Part shown: in pieces, positions 49,351-57,369 of the stretch
How positions within the stretch are numbered: position 1 is the first letter of the stretch
How the letters are laid out: every line of letters begins with the position of its first letter
From: Ramlibacter sp.
Lineage (GTDB): Bacteria > Pseudomonadota > Gammaproteobacteria > Burkholderiales > Burkholderiaceae_C
Length of the DNA stretch: 64,000 bases
Assembly: GCA_019635415.1 (NCBI GenBank)
Contig: JAHBZN010000002.1
Location: 744,001-808,000, forward strand
Reading direction: 5' to 3'
Notes under the pieces: model-generated
The model's database searches: none
The model's input: the letters and a program-made list of their open reading frames with translations, nothing else
Told to the model about the DNA's origin: nothing
Position numbers and translations under genes: made by a program

Positions 49351-49947
49351 ATGAACCACGAACCCACCATCGTGCACCGCACGGCAACCGTCGAGCAACG
49401 CCTCGACGCGATCCAGTCTGCCCTGGACGAGCGGGGCATGGGCATCTCCGCGTTGGTGGACGAACTGAGCCACAAGGCGCAGGAAGAATGGCTGCCGCAC
49501 AACGGTGCGCGCGTGGTGGCCCGGGCCTGGGTGGACGCGGAATTCCGGGCCCGCTTGCTGGCCAACGGCCGCGACGCGGTGGCGGAACTGGGGCTCACCC
49601 TGCCCAAGCACCACCGGCATCTGGTGGTGCTGGAGAACGCGCCCCTGGTGCACAACGTGATCTGCTGCACGCTGTGCTCGTGCACCGCGTTCACGCTGAT
49701 TGGTCTGCCGCCCGACTGGTACAAGGACCTGCCCTACCGTTCGCGCGTGGTGCGCGAGTCGCGCACCGTGCTGCGAGAAATGGGGCTGGACCTGCCCCCT
49801 GAAGTGGAACTGCGCGTGTGGGACACCACGGCCGACACGCGCTACATGGTGCTGCCCGAGCAGCCACCCCACACGGCGGGCTGGCCGGAGGAGCGCCTGG
49901 CCGGCGTCGTCACTCGCGACTCGCTGATTGGCGTAGCCCGCCTGTAG
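49351..49947 (+). CDS. nthA: nitrile hydratase subunit alpha, cobalt-type motif
   Basis: A 198-residue alpha subunit that hydrates nitriles to amides. The metal-binding motif is CTLCSC (residues 106-111), where Thr in place of Ser marks the cobalt type; an extra Cys precedes it (ICCTLCSC). GLPPDWYKDLPYRSRVVRES follows as in the family. GGGGAGCAGG lies before the ATG. The alpha gene precedes beta, an order more usual for iron-type enzymes. No activator/metallochaperone gene or amidase is adjacent. Confidence 0.93.
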   Translation: MNHEPTIVHRTATVEQRLDAIQSALDERGMGISALVDELSHKAQEEWLPHNGARVVARAWVDAEFRARLLANGRDAVAELGLTLPKHHRHLVVLENAPLVHNVICCTLCSCTAFTLIGLPPDWYKDLPYRSRVVRESRTVLREMGLDLPPEVELRVWDTTADTRYMVLPEQPPHTAGWPEERLAGVVTRDSLIGVARL

Positions 49948-49959
49948 ACGGAGGACCTG

Positions 49960-50592
49960 ATGGACGGCATTCATGATCTGGGCGGCCGACAGGGCTATGG
50001 GCGGGTGCGCTACACGCTGGACGCCAAGGCCTTCCACGCACCCTGGGAGGTGCGGGCCAATGCGCTGTATGCGGGCGCGGTGCGGCTGGGCCTGTTCAAC
50101 ATGGACGAGTACCGCCACGCCATCGAGCGCATGGCCCCGCTGCACTACCTGGCGGCGAGTTACTACGAGCGCTCGCTGACCTCGCTGCTGACCCTGTGCG
50201 TTGAAAAGGGCGTGCTCACCCGCGAGGAACTGGAGCAGCGGGCGCAGGGGGCGGTGCCGTTGGCGTCGCCCAGCGCGCCGGGGCGGGCCAACCTGCCCGG
50301 ACGCGAACGCTTTGCCGTGGGCGACCGCGTGCGGGTGCGGCTGGACGCGGTGCCCGGCCACATGCGCCTGCCCGGCTACATCCGCGGCAAGACGGGCGTG
50401 GTGGTGGGCGAGTCGCCGGCCTATCCGTTTCCGGATGCGCATGCCCATGCGGTCGAGGCGCAGGACGAGCCCACCTATGACGTGCGCTTTCGCAGCGAAG
50501 ACCTGTGGCCGGGCTCGAGCGATGCGGCACTGATCCATGTGGGCGTGTTCCAGAGCTACCTGGAGCGGACGGAGCCGCCACCGGGCGCGTGA
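49960..50592 (+). CDS. nthB: nitrile hydratase subunit beta
   Basis: A 210-residue beta subunit. [16 protein letters not shown] is the canonical N-terminus, and the C-terminal SH3-like barrel includes [10 protein letters not shown] and [11 protein letters not shown]. It starts 12 bp after nthA with GGAGGACC upstream, so both are made from one message. Length is normal to slightly short (typical about 215-230). It has a helix-rich middle section that wraps the alpha subunit. Confidence 0.93.
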   Translation: MDGIHDLGGRQGYGRVRYTLDAKAFHAPWEVRANALYAGAVRLGLFNMDEYRHAIERMAPLHYLAASYYERSLTSLLTLCVEKGVLTREELEQRAQGAVPLASPSAPGRANLPGRERFAVGDRVRVRLDAVPGHMRLPGYIRGKTGVVVGESPAYPFPDAHAHAVEAQDEPTYDVRFRSEDLWPGSSDAALIHVGVFQSYLERTEPPPGA

Positions 50593-50677
50593 CGCGGCCC
50601 CGCGGCGTTCCGGGCCATGCCATACTTTCCGCAGGTGCAGACCGCACCGCGTTTCAGCACAGGAAGAGGACTCCTTC

Positions 50678-51253
50678 ATGCGTCAAATCAGAACCCTTGG
50701 GCTGGTGGCCGCCGGCCTGCTGAGCCTGTCGCTGGCCGGCTGTGGCGGGGGCGGCGCGAGCATCGGCGGCACGCTGAGCGGGCTGGGGCAAAACCTCAGC
50801 GTGACCCTGCAGAACAACAAGGCCGACAGCCTCACGCTCAAGACCAACGGCACCTTCACCTTCCCCATCTACCTGTCCAACAACGCTGGCTACAACGTGA
50901 CCGTGCTGACCCAGCCCACCGGCCAGTCGTGCGCCGTGACCAACGGCAGTGGCACGGTCAACAGCGTCGGCACGTCGGTCACGGACGTGGCCGTGACCTG
51001 CGTCACCACGTCGTCGGTGGGGGGCACGCTGAGCGGGCTGGCCACGGGCGCCACGGTTGTGCTCAGCAATGGCACGGTGCTGCTGCCGCTCACGGCCAAT
51101 GGCACGTTTGCCTTTCCGGGCACGCAGGCGTCCGGCACGGCCTATTCGGTGGTGGTGAGCACCCAGCCCTCGGGCCAGGCCTGCACGGTGACCAATGGCT
51201 CGGGCTTGGCCGTGACCGGCGTGATGGCCCAGGTGACCGTGACCTGCGTGTGA
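50678..51253 (+). CDS. lipoprotein with two tandem beta-rich repeats
   Basis: A 191-residue lipoprotein. The signal peptide ends LSLAGC with the lipidated Cys about residue 22, then a Gly run. Two copies of a domain of about 80 residues follow. Each begins (I/V)GGTLSGL, contains NGTF(T/A)FP and (T/S)QP(T/S)GQ(S/A)C(A/T)VTNGSG, and ends VTCV. Each repeat has two Cys that could form a disulfide. Similar repeats are common in betaproteobacterial surface proteins of unknown function. AGGAAGAGGA lies before the ATG. It precedes the dehydratase gene by 8 bp. Confidence 0.82.
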   Translation: MRQIRTLGLVAAGLLSLSLAGCGGGGASIGGTLSGLGQNLSVTLQNNKADSLTLKTNGTFTFPIYLSNNAGYNVTVLTQPTGQSCAVTNGSGTVNSVGTSVTDVAVTCVTTSSVGGTLSGLATGATVVLSNGTVLLPLTANGTFAFPGTQASGTAYSVVVSTQPSGQACTVTNGSGLAVTGVMAQVTVTCV

Positions 51254-51261
51254 GGCCCCGC

Positions 51262-52242
51262 ATGGCTGACCTGCCGGACCTCCCCACCTATGCCGACGTC
51301 GAGGCCGCCGCGCAGCGGCTGCAGGGCCATGCGCATCGCACCCCGGTGCTGCGCAGCACCACGGTCGACCGGCTGCTGGGCGCGCAGCTTTTCTTCAAGT
51401 GCGAGAACCTGCAGCGCATGGGCGCGTTCAAGTTCCGTGGTGCGTTCAATGCGTTGTCGCGCTTCACCGAGGCGCAAAAGCGCGCCGGCGTGATTGCCTT
51501 CTCGTCGGGCAACCACGCGCAGGCGGTGGCGCTGTCGGCGCGCCTGCTGGGCATGCCGGCCGCCATCCTGATGCCACTGGACGCACCGCAGTCCAAGGTC
51601 GAGGCCACACGCGGCTACCTGGGCGACGGTGGCGAAGTCATCCTGTTTGACCGTTACACCCAGGACCGCGAAGCCCTGACCGCGCACCTCGCGGCCGAGC
51701 GCGGCATGACCATCATCCCGCCCTACGACCACCCCGACGTGATCGCCGGCCAGGGCACGGCGGCCAAGGAGCTGATCGAAGAGGTGGGCGAACTCGACAC
51801 CCTGCTGGTCTGCCTGGGCGGCGGCGGCCTGCTGAGCGGCAGCGCCCTGGCCGCCAAGGCGCTCTCGCCACGCTGCCGCGTGCTGGGTGTCGAGCCCGAA
51901 GCCGGCAACGATGGCCAGCAGTCGTTTCGCAGCGGCACCATCGTGCACATCGACACCCCCCGGACCCTGGCCGATGGCGCGCAGACCCAGCATCTGGGGC
52001 AGTACACCTTCGGGGTGATCCGCCGTCTGGTGGACGACATCGTGACCGTGACCGACGAACAACTGGTGGAGGCCATGCGCTTCTATGCGCAGCGCATGAA
52101 GCTGGTGGTGGAGCCCACCGGGTGCCTGAGCCTGGCCGCGGCCTTTCACGCGGGGCTGAGCCTGCAGGGGCAGCGCGTGGGCGTGATCGTGAGCGGCGGC
52201 AACGTGGACCTGACACGCTACGCCGGGCTGCTGGGCACATGA
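51262..52242 (+). CDS. threonine/serine dehydratase, catabolic type (or serine racemase)
   Basis: A 326-residue fold-type II PLP enzyme. The cofactor Lys is in GAFKFRGAFNAL, the substrate loop in SSGNHAQAVALSARLLG and the phosphate-binding glycine loop is CLGGGGLLSG. No C-terminal ACT-type regulatory domain is present, so it resembles TdcB or serine racemase more than biosynthetic IlvA. It converts threonine or serine to the 2-oxo acid and ammonia. It overlaps the downstream acetyltransferase by 4 bp (ATGA). Confidence 0.9.
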   Translation: MADLPDLPTYADVEAAAQRLQGHAHRTPVLRSTTVDRLLGAQLFFKCENLQRMGAFKFRGAFNALSRFTEAQKRAGVIAFSSGNHAQAVALSARLLGMPAAILMPLDAPQSKVEATRGYLGDGGEVILFDRYTQDREALTAHLAAERGMTIIPPYDHPDVIAGQGTAAKELIEEVGELDTLLVCLGGGGLLSGSALAAKALSPRCRVLGVEPEAGNDGQQSFRSGTIVHIDTPRTLADGAQTQHLGQYTFGVIRRLVDDIVTVTDEQLVEAMRFYAQRMKLVVEPTGCLSLAAAFHAGLSLQGQRVGVIVSGGNVDLTRYAGLLGT

Positions 52243-53012
52243 GCGGCGACGCGGCGCTGCCTGCGCTGTCGGCGCCAGATATCGAAGCCATCGAACACGC
52301 CACGCGTGATGCGGTCCCGCCCGAGCAGGTGCAGGCCATCGACGGCTGGACGCTGGGGCTGGACAGCGGCACCGTCAACCGCGCGCGCAGCGCCGTGCCC
52401 CTGCGGCACGAGGCGCCCGACCTTGCGGCACTGGACCTGATCGAGGCGCGCTATGCCGAGCAGGGCCTGCGCGCGGCCTTCCGGCTGCCGGTGCTGCCGG
52501 CCTTTGATGACTTGCGCGCGGCGCTGCGGGCACGCGGCTACGTTATGAAGCAGCCCACGCGCGTGATGACGGGCCGGGTGGAGGCGCTGGCCTTGCCCCT
52601 GCCCGCCGCGCCGGTGAGCCTGGCCCAGGCGCCTTCGGCTGCGTGGAACGCGGTGTTTCTTGGTGAAGGGTTTGACCCGGTGGACGGCGCCTGCCGCGTG
52701 GGCATTCTGGCGCGGGCGCGCCATGCGGTGTTTGCCGGCGTGCAAGCCCAGGGCCAGACGGTGGCCGTGGGCATGGGCAGCTTCAGCCGCGGCTGGGCCA
52801 GCGTGCACGGTATGCGCACGCTGCCCGCGCACCGCGGCGGCGGCCTGGCCAGCGCCATTCTGGCGGCCCTGCGAGAAGAAGCCCGCCAGCGCGGGTTGTC
52901 GCGGATGTTTCTGCAGGTGGAGGCCGGCAACACGCGGGCCGTGGCGCTGTACCAGCGCATCGGCTTTGCTCCGGCCTGGGTTTATGAATACTGGTCGCAG
53001 CCTGCCGACTGA
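52239..53012 (+). CDS. GNAT family N-acetyltransferase
   Basis: A 257-residue acetyltransferase. The C-terminal half is a GNAT domain with the acetyl-CoA loop RTLPAHRGGGLASAIL (Q/RxxGxG/A type) and LQVEAGNTRAVALYQRIGF. The N-terminal half (about 1-130) is an unrelated or degenerate GNAT copy, as in two-domain members. Substrate unknown. It overlaps the dehydratase gene and is the last gene before GC content falls sharply at about 53040. Confidence 0.88.
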   Translation: MSGDAALPALSAPDIEAIEHATRDAVPPEQVQAIDGWTLGLDSGTVNRARSAVPLRHEAPDLAALDLIEARYAEQGLRAAFRLPVLPAFDDLRAALRARGYVMKQPTRVMTGRVEALALPLPAAPVSLAQAPSAAWNAVFLGEGFDPVDGACRVGILARARHAVFAGVQAQGQTVAVGMGSFSRGWASVHGMRTLPAHRGGGLASAILAALREEARQRGLSRMFLQVEAGNTRAVALYQRIGFAPAWVYEYWSQPAD

Positions 53013-53188
53013 GCGGGGCGCCCGGGGCGTTCGCATACGCGCTGTGCTGTGTATCACAGCCGCAACGGAAAAATTTACCAACGGTCAAGTCGAAATACAC
53101 GATATAAATCAACGGTATGCGATGTGTGAAGCCCGATCAAGCCTTGCGTCGAACCCGTGATACACGGCGAGTTTGACTTTTAAATCAC

Positions 53189-53195
53189 GTTAGAT
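53189..53195 (+). other. integron-type recombination point at left edge of gene cassettes
   Basis: GTTAGAT fits the GTTRRRY core where integron integrase cuts (after G). It lies 4 bases before the first cassette gene. The AT-rich 175 bases before it contain no gene and no attC-like stem-loop, only an inverted repeat GTGTATCAC/GTGATACAC about 100 bases apart. It may be an attI remnant or a secondary insertion site. Confidence 0.55.
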
Positions 53196-53199
53196 TCGC

Positions 53200-53577
53200 A
53201 TGATCGAGTGCTTTTTAAAGTGGTTGTCTGAATACGCTGCTGGCCTGGGTGTACTGCTCGCTGCGGGGCCGGTCATTTGGGGCATCGTCCAGTTCATTCT
53301 TGTTAGGCGCGAAGAACAAAAGAGACTTCGCTTCGAGACTTATCACAACCTAATTCGGCAGTTGGTAGAGCGTGAGCAAGCCGACCAGCCCAAGAAGTTA
53401 GACAGGCAAATCGCGGTGGTCTTTGAGCTACAAGACTTCAAGCATTACTACCCAGTTACGCTGCGAATACTCAAAGGTCTCAGAGCCGATTGGAGTGATT
53501 ACGGCCCTGAGGAAAACCGAGGACGGCTTCTGGAGGAAATAGATCTTGCTGTCAAGCACATCCAGAAGCGGGTCTAA
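53200..53577 (+). CDS. gene-cassette protein, N-terminal membrane anchor, unknown function
   Basis: A 125-residue protein with one membrane helix (about residues 13-34, AGLGVLLAAGPVIWGIVQFI) followed by a charged, helical cytoplasmic part (RREEQKRLRFETYHNLIRQL). No known family recognised. The start lies 4 bases after the GTTAGAT core and the stop codon TAA lies inside the R'' box of the attC, both classic for integron cassettes. Base composition is clearly lower in GC than the upstream genes. Confidence 0.75.
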   Translation: MIECFLKWLSEYAAGLGVLLAAGPVIWGIVQFILVRREEQKRLRFETYHNLIRQLVEREQADQPKKLDRQIAVVFELQDFKHYYPVTLRILKGLRADWSDYGPEENRGRLLEEIDLAVKHIQKRV

Positions 53578-53640
53578 CCAGCGGCTCCAGCCGAGCCACT
53601 CGCCTTGCGACGTGCGGCCGGCTGAGCCTAGACGTTAGAC
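53572..53640 (+). repeat. integron attC site
   Basis: A 69-bp imperfect palindrome. The outer boxes GTCTAAC (53572-53578) and GTTAGAC (53634-53640) are perfect complements and fit RYYYAAC/GTTRRRY. The inner boxes GGCTCCAGCCG (53583-53593) and CGGCTGAGCC (53619-53628) pair with one extra unpaired C on one side, the strand-selecting feature of attC. The upstream gene's stop lies in the first box. Confidence 0.9.
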
Positions 53641-53682
53641 GGCATAACTCGCAACAACCCACGCCACAGGAGGCACTACTTC

Positions 53683-54150
53683 GTGAACAGATTCGTCCGC
53701 AAGCACGAAAAGATGATCGCTTGGCTGGGTGGCCTTGGGTTGCCTGCGTCAATTCTTCTGACCGGCTGGTTAGTCACGACTCGAATTGAAGACTCCAAGC
53801 TCGATAGCGAGTACGTAAAGATCGCTCTTGGAATACTTTCGACGCAAACAAAGGATAAAGACGGGGTCCTGATAGAACCGACGCAGGAAGATGCGGTGCT
53901 GCGCCTTTGGGCAGTGCGCCTACTGAACCGAAAGTCTCCAGAGAAGTTCACAAAGGAAGAACAAGAAGCACTTGCGTCGGGCAGGCAACGCCTCCCACCT
54001 TTCATTCCAAGTGCCGAAAAAGGACTCGGTCTGTCTTGGATTAGCCCAGTCGGCCCTTTGAAGTTCACGATCAGCTCGCCGGCGTCTAGTGCAAGCTCGC
54101 CTTCAAATCGAATCCAGAGGTTTCAGTTTGAAGTTGGCACCGCTTTCTAA
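53683..54150 (+). CDS. second gene-cassette protein, membrane-anchored, unknown function
   Basis: A 155-residue protein with a GTG start and AGGAGG 9 bases upstream. One membrane helix (about 10-32, MIAWLGGLGLPASILLTGWL) is followed by a soluble part without a recognised family. Its stop TAA again lies in an R''-like box (TTCTAAC), so it is the second integron cassette. Like the first cassette protein it has a single N-terminal anchor and a cytoplasmic or periplasmic domain, which may reflect a shared envelope role. Confidence 0.75.
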   Translation: MNRFVRKHEKMIAWLGGLGLPASILLTGWLVTTRIEDSKLDSEYVKIALGILSTQTKDKDGVLIEPTQEDAVLRLWAVRLLNRKSPEKFTKEEQEALASGRQRLPPFIPSAEKGLGLSWISPVGPLKFTISSPASSASSPSNRIQRFQFEVGTAF

Positions 54151-54213
54151 CTAAGCGACGACTCTAAGAGGACTTCACTTAAGAAGACCTTAGCGCCTTG
54201 AGCGGAAGCTTTT
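54145..54213 (+). repeat. remnant of second attC, cut off by transposon
   Basis: TTCTAAC at 54145-54151 is the first box of an attC, but no GTTRRRY partner follows before the IS end at 54214 or directly after the far end of the transposon at 59884. The second half of the site was lost when the composite transposon arrived or through a later deletion. Confidence 0.55.
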
Positions 54214-54252
54214 TGAACCGCCCCGAGTTTCATGGAGGCCGGTTGGTTTAAG

Positions 54253-55163
54253 TCAGGCCACCACCGTGGAGGCTTGACTGGCGAGTTGCCGGTAGTAGTT
54301 TGCCTCAGCTTCTGCCGGCGGGATATACCCAATGGGTCCGAGCAGCCGGTGATGATTGAACCAGGCCACCCATTGCAGCGTGGCCAGCTCCACCGATTCA
54401 CGGGTTGGCCAGGAGCGGCGATGGATCACCTCGGCCTTGTACAGCCCGTTGATCGTTTCAGCCAGGGCGTTGTCGTAGCTGTCACCCTTGCTGCCCACAG
54501 AGGGCTCAATGCCAGCTTCTGCGAGCCGTTCGCTGTAGCGGAGCTGACGTATTGGGCGCCCCTGTCGGAATGGTGAATCAACTCGCCATCGCGCTCGGGC
54601 TGCCTGGCATACAGCGCCTGTCCCAGCGCATCCAGAACGAAGTCCGTGTGCATGGAACTGCTGACCCGCCAGCCCACGATGCGCCTGGCGTACACGTCGA
54701 TCACGAAGGCCACGTACAGCCAGCCCTGCCAGGTTGAAACGTAGGTGAAGTCCGAAACCCAAAGCTGGTTGGGCCGATCGACCTTGAACACCCTGTTGAC
54801 CCGGTCCAGCGGGCACGGTGCCTTCATGTCACTGAGGGTGGTGCGTACCACCTTGCCACGGCGTACGCCCTGCAGGCCCAGGCGCTTCATCAACCGCTCG
54901 ACCGTGCAGCGGGCAATGGCGACTCCCTCGCGGTTGAGCTGCCTCCAGACCTTCTGGGCACCGTAGACCTGCATGTTGGCCCGCCAAACGCGCTCGATCT
55001 GCGGCGCCAGGACACCGTCACGCTGGGCGCGCGCGCAGCGCAGCTGGGGGTCGCGTTGACGGGCGGCATGGCGCCAATAGCCTGACGGGGCGATCTGCAG
55101 CACTTTGCAGATCGACTCGACCCCATAGGCCTGTCGATGCTGATCGACGAAGTCGTTCAGGAC
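54253..55163 (-). pseudogene. IS3 transposase OrfB (DDE domain), frameshifted, left copy
   Basis: OrfB would be entered from orfA by a -1 frameshift. It has the DDE pieces WVSDFTYV and HHSDRGAQYVS, but near 54542 one base is missing relative to the usual SIRYSER sequence. The frame then runs into a stop at 54426, while the rest (RYSERLAEAGIEPS, YDNALAETINGLYK with the catalytic Glu) continues in another frame. The same defect occurs in the right copy. Confidence 0.8.
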
Positions 55164-55483
55164 TTCAGACGGCGGTCGAGCTCCGCCTGGGCGAAAAACG
55201 CGCTGGCCAGCTTCAGGATCTCGTTGGCCTTGCGCAACTCCTTGTTCTCGCGTTCGAGTTCCTTCAAACGCTGCAGCTCGCTCGTCGTGACGCCAGCCCG
55301 AGCACCGGTGTCGATCTCATCGCGCTTGACCCATTCGTTGAGGGTTTGCGGCACGCAGCCGATCTTGGGGGCAATGGATTCGATGGCAGCCCACAGCGAG
55401 GGGTACTCGCCTCTGTGCTCCTGCACCATGCGAACGGCACGTTCGCGGACCTCGGGTGAAAACTTGTTCGACTTCTTGCTCAT
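55157..55483 (-). CDS. IS3 transposase OrfA (HTH), left copy
   Basis: A 108-residue DNA-binding protein starting [21 protein letters not shown] helix-turn-helix and a leucine-zipper-like helix ([20 protein letters not shown]) are visible, as in OrfA of IS3 elements. It binds the IS ends and dimerises with OrfAB. GAGAGGATTGAGCC lies before the ATG. It is intact in both copies. Confidence 0.93.
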   Translation of the reverse strand: MSKKSNKFSPEVRERAVRMVQEHRGEYPSLWAAIESIAPKIGCVPQTLNEWVKRDEIDTGARAGVTTSELQRLKELERENKELRKANEILKLASAFFAQAELDRRLKS

Positions 55484-55582
55484 GGCTCAATCCTCTCAGA
55501 GAAAAGAGCCTCCTCAAAATCCGGGGCGGTTCAGTGTTGGGGGAACGGTTGCAGCAGGCGGCACGTCGAGCGGAATCGCAGA

Positions 55583-56461
55583 TCAAACAAGGGAAAGCAT
55601 AGAACTTGAAAATTCGCTCAAAATTTTGTTGAGCGAGTTGAAATCTTCATCCGACAAGCTCTGTGGTGCGACTACTCTTGTCCTTGCCGCCATGTAGAGG
55701 GTGCCGTCTCGTGTCCAAATCGGAGCCTGCCCAATTAGGCAGACTCCAAGCGAAGACTCAGAAAATCGTTCGGCCAACTGTTCTATTTTTGATGCGTTTC
55801 TCGCCACGAATGCCTCAAGGCTTTCGTGAATTGCCCGCTGGGCTGCTTCGGCATTGGGAAGTTCCATCTTTGGAATCCCTTCAAGACAACTGGACACATC
55901 CAAGAAGACCAAGCCATAGACCCTGTGGGACATCCCTGCGGCTTGGCCGGTAATTTGCTTACCTGCCTTCTTGAAGTTTTCCTCAAACTTCTTCTCGGAA
56001 GACAGTCGCTTGCACTCGCCGAAAACAAGGAACTCATCGTTCTCGGCCACAACATCCGTGACTTTGTTGAAGTCGATCTTGTAGCCGGACAACGACATTC
56101 TCGCCGCAATCAGCAGCTCGAACAAATAGTCTCTTGATGATCCTGCCGAACTGGCGTCAGGATGATCTTGCCCGTCTGCTACCTTGCTTAGTCTATTGAC
56201 AAAGCCTTGGCTCGCTTCGTCTCGAAATGCTCGGTGAATCAGAACGATGTTCAAGCACTCGATATACGAGTTGGTCAGTTTGTCAAACTTGGCCCGACCG
56301 TCAGTGGAAGTGGGATCGTCGCACGAGAAAAACTGATCTATGTCTTTCTCGTATCTTGAATACCGGGAGTTTAGTGCATTCAGCCCTTTTCCCGTGAGCC
56401 ATTCAAGAACGCACGACATTTCCTTGAGGATTGGCTCACCCGCAAAATCTTTCTTGTGCAT
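55583..56461 (-). CDS. PD-(D/E)XK nuclease-like protein, third gene of transposon operon
   Basis: A 292-residue protein. A restriction-endonuclease-like core can be picked out: Glu115 in DYLFELLIAARM, Asp136 in FNKVTDVVAEND, and the E-x-K of FLVFGECKRL (Glu149, Lys151). The N-terminal 100 residues are helical with Cys residues (IDQFFSCDDP), and the C-terminal part is alpha/beta with no family I recognise. It begins 16 bp after the metallopeptidase gene on the same strand and is the last gene before the left IS. GC content is low. As part of a PIN-protease-nuclease cassette it may act on phage or host DNA; this is inference. The ATG has no good ribosome-binding site, so coupled translation is likely. 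Confidence 0.75.
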   Translation of the reverse strand: MHKKDFAGEPILKEMSCVLEWLTGKGLNALNSRYSRYEKDIDQFFSCDDPTSTDGRAKFDKLTNSYIECLNIVLIHRAFRDEASQGFVNRLSKVADGQDHPDASSAGSSRDYLFELLIAARMSLSGYKIDFNKVTDVVAENDEFLVFGECKRLSSEKKFEENFKKAGKQITGQAAGMSHRVYGLVFLDVSSCLEGIPKMELPNAEAAQRAIHESLEAFVARNASKIEQLAERFSESSLGVCLIGQAPIWTRDGTLYMAARTRVVAPQSLSDEDFNSLNKILSEFSSSMLSLV

Positions 56462-56477
56462 AGGTTAGTCTGCGTTT

Positions 56478-57350
56478 TTAGGGGGTGGAAACAATGCCTG
56501 GAGAACCGGGCATAAACTCATGAAGCGTTGCAAATGCCACGCTTGCGATTGCCTCGGCGACTTCATCGCGTTGACTGCCCATCAAGGCGCGTACTGCGTC
56601 GACTCTCGCCTGAATGGACGGATGAGTTTGGGAGGCACCCCACTTGTCGCGCGCCATCAATGTCATCGCAAATAGAGCGAAATAGATTCCGAGTTCTCTC
56701 TTTCTGCGAACAAGGTTTGGGCTTACATTTTCCTGTTGGGCATAAACATCAAGTTGGTCAAGCAGGAATTTCGTGGCGAAGGCGTCGCATGACAGTTCCT
56801 CGTTTCTGCGCTGGGTTGGGTCTTCCTCGTAGGGGTCTGCCGCATCACCGTCCTGCTGGTGCTTCAGATGCCGCACCTCATGCAAGAGCGCCCAACCAAC
56901 GCCCAGCGTTGCAAGCTCCCCTGGCGCGCGAAGTTGTGGGTTACCGTCGTAGTGGCCTGGCTCGGGAACATCTGTGGGCAGCGCTTCCAGCTCCGGGGCA
57001 TCGCTTTCCAAGACGCGCTCAAACGCACCAATCATCTCCGCTAGGCGCTTGAGGTCAAGTGGCTCTAGTTCGGGCGTTTCCGCTACAACGCGATACGCTT
57101 CCCAAGCTGCAAAGCCTGCGATCCAGAATGCACGCACTACGCGATGGTTAAAACGGACGAAGCGATACATCCCCGCTTCCATGACCAATCGCGCGCCGTC
57201 GTGCGTGTCGGCAGTCAGTTGAAAACGAGGTTCAAGCAAGCTCCACAAGGAGGCCAACTCGCTTTCGCGTTCCGGTGCAGAACCTAGCAAGATGTTCCGA
57301 ACTGCGGCTTTTACTTGTTCATCCTCTCGCGGAGGCATGGTTGAATCCAT
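56478..57350 (-). CDS. HEXXH zinc metallopeptidase, possibly Lit-like (peptidase U49), second gene of transposon operon
   Basis: A 290-residue protein with the zinc-protease motif HEVRH (157-161) in GVGWALLHEVRHLKHQQDG. A glutamate-rich helix, EELSCDAFATKFLLDQL (184-200), would supply the third ligand, and THPSIQARVDAV lies near the C-terminus, as in some gluzincins. A short hydrophobic stretch (ALFAMTLMA) lies before it. Length and layout resemble Lit, the E. coli phage-exclusion peptidase that cleaves EF-Tu, but I cannot confirm the family without a profile search. The start has GGAGA 5 bases upstream. It lies 19 bp after the PIN gene and 16 bp before the nuclease gene. Confidence 0.75.
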   Translation of the reverse strand: MDSTMPPREDEQVKAAVRNILLGSAPERESELASLWSLLEPRFQLTADTHDGARLVMEAGMYRFVRFNHRVVRAFWIAGFAAWEAYRVVAETPELEPLDLKRLAEMIGAFERVLESDAPELEALPTDVPEPGHYDGNPQLRAPGELATLGVGWALLHEVRHLKHQQDGDAADPYEEDPTQRRNEELSCDAFATKFLLDQLDVYAQQENVSPNLVRRKRELGIYFALFAMTLMARDKWGASQTHPSIQARVDAVRALMGSQRDEVAEAIASVAFATLHEFMPGSPGIVSTP

Positions 57351-57369
57351 TGTTTTCTCCTGTTGCCGC

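Larger units (their letters stand above)
54214..55533 (-). mobile_element. IS3-family insertion sequence, left copy
   Basis: Terminal inverted repeats share TGAACCGCCCCG. The left end continues AGTTTCATGG and the right (orfA) end GATTTTGAGG. Contains orfA and a frameshifted orfB on the minus strand. Apparently identical to the right copy: every reading frame gives the same protein. Confidence 0.93.

Noticed and set aside
53040..53188. A full attC site upstream of the first cassette
   Set aside because: Only the GTTAGAT core is present; no R'' box or paired L boxes can be found, so it is more likely attI-like or a secondary site.
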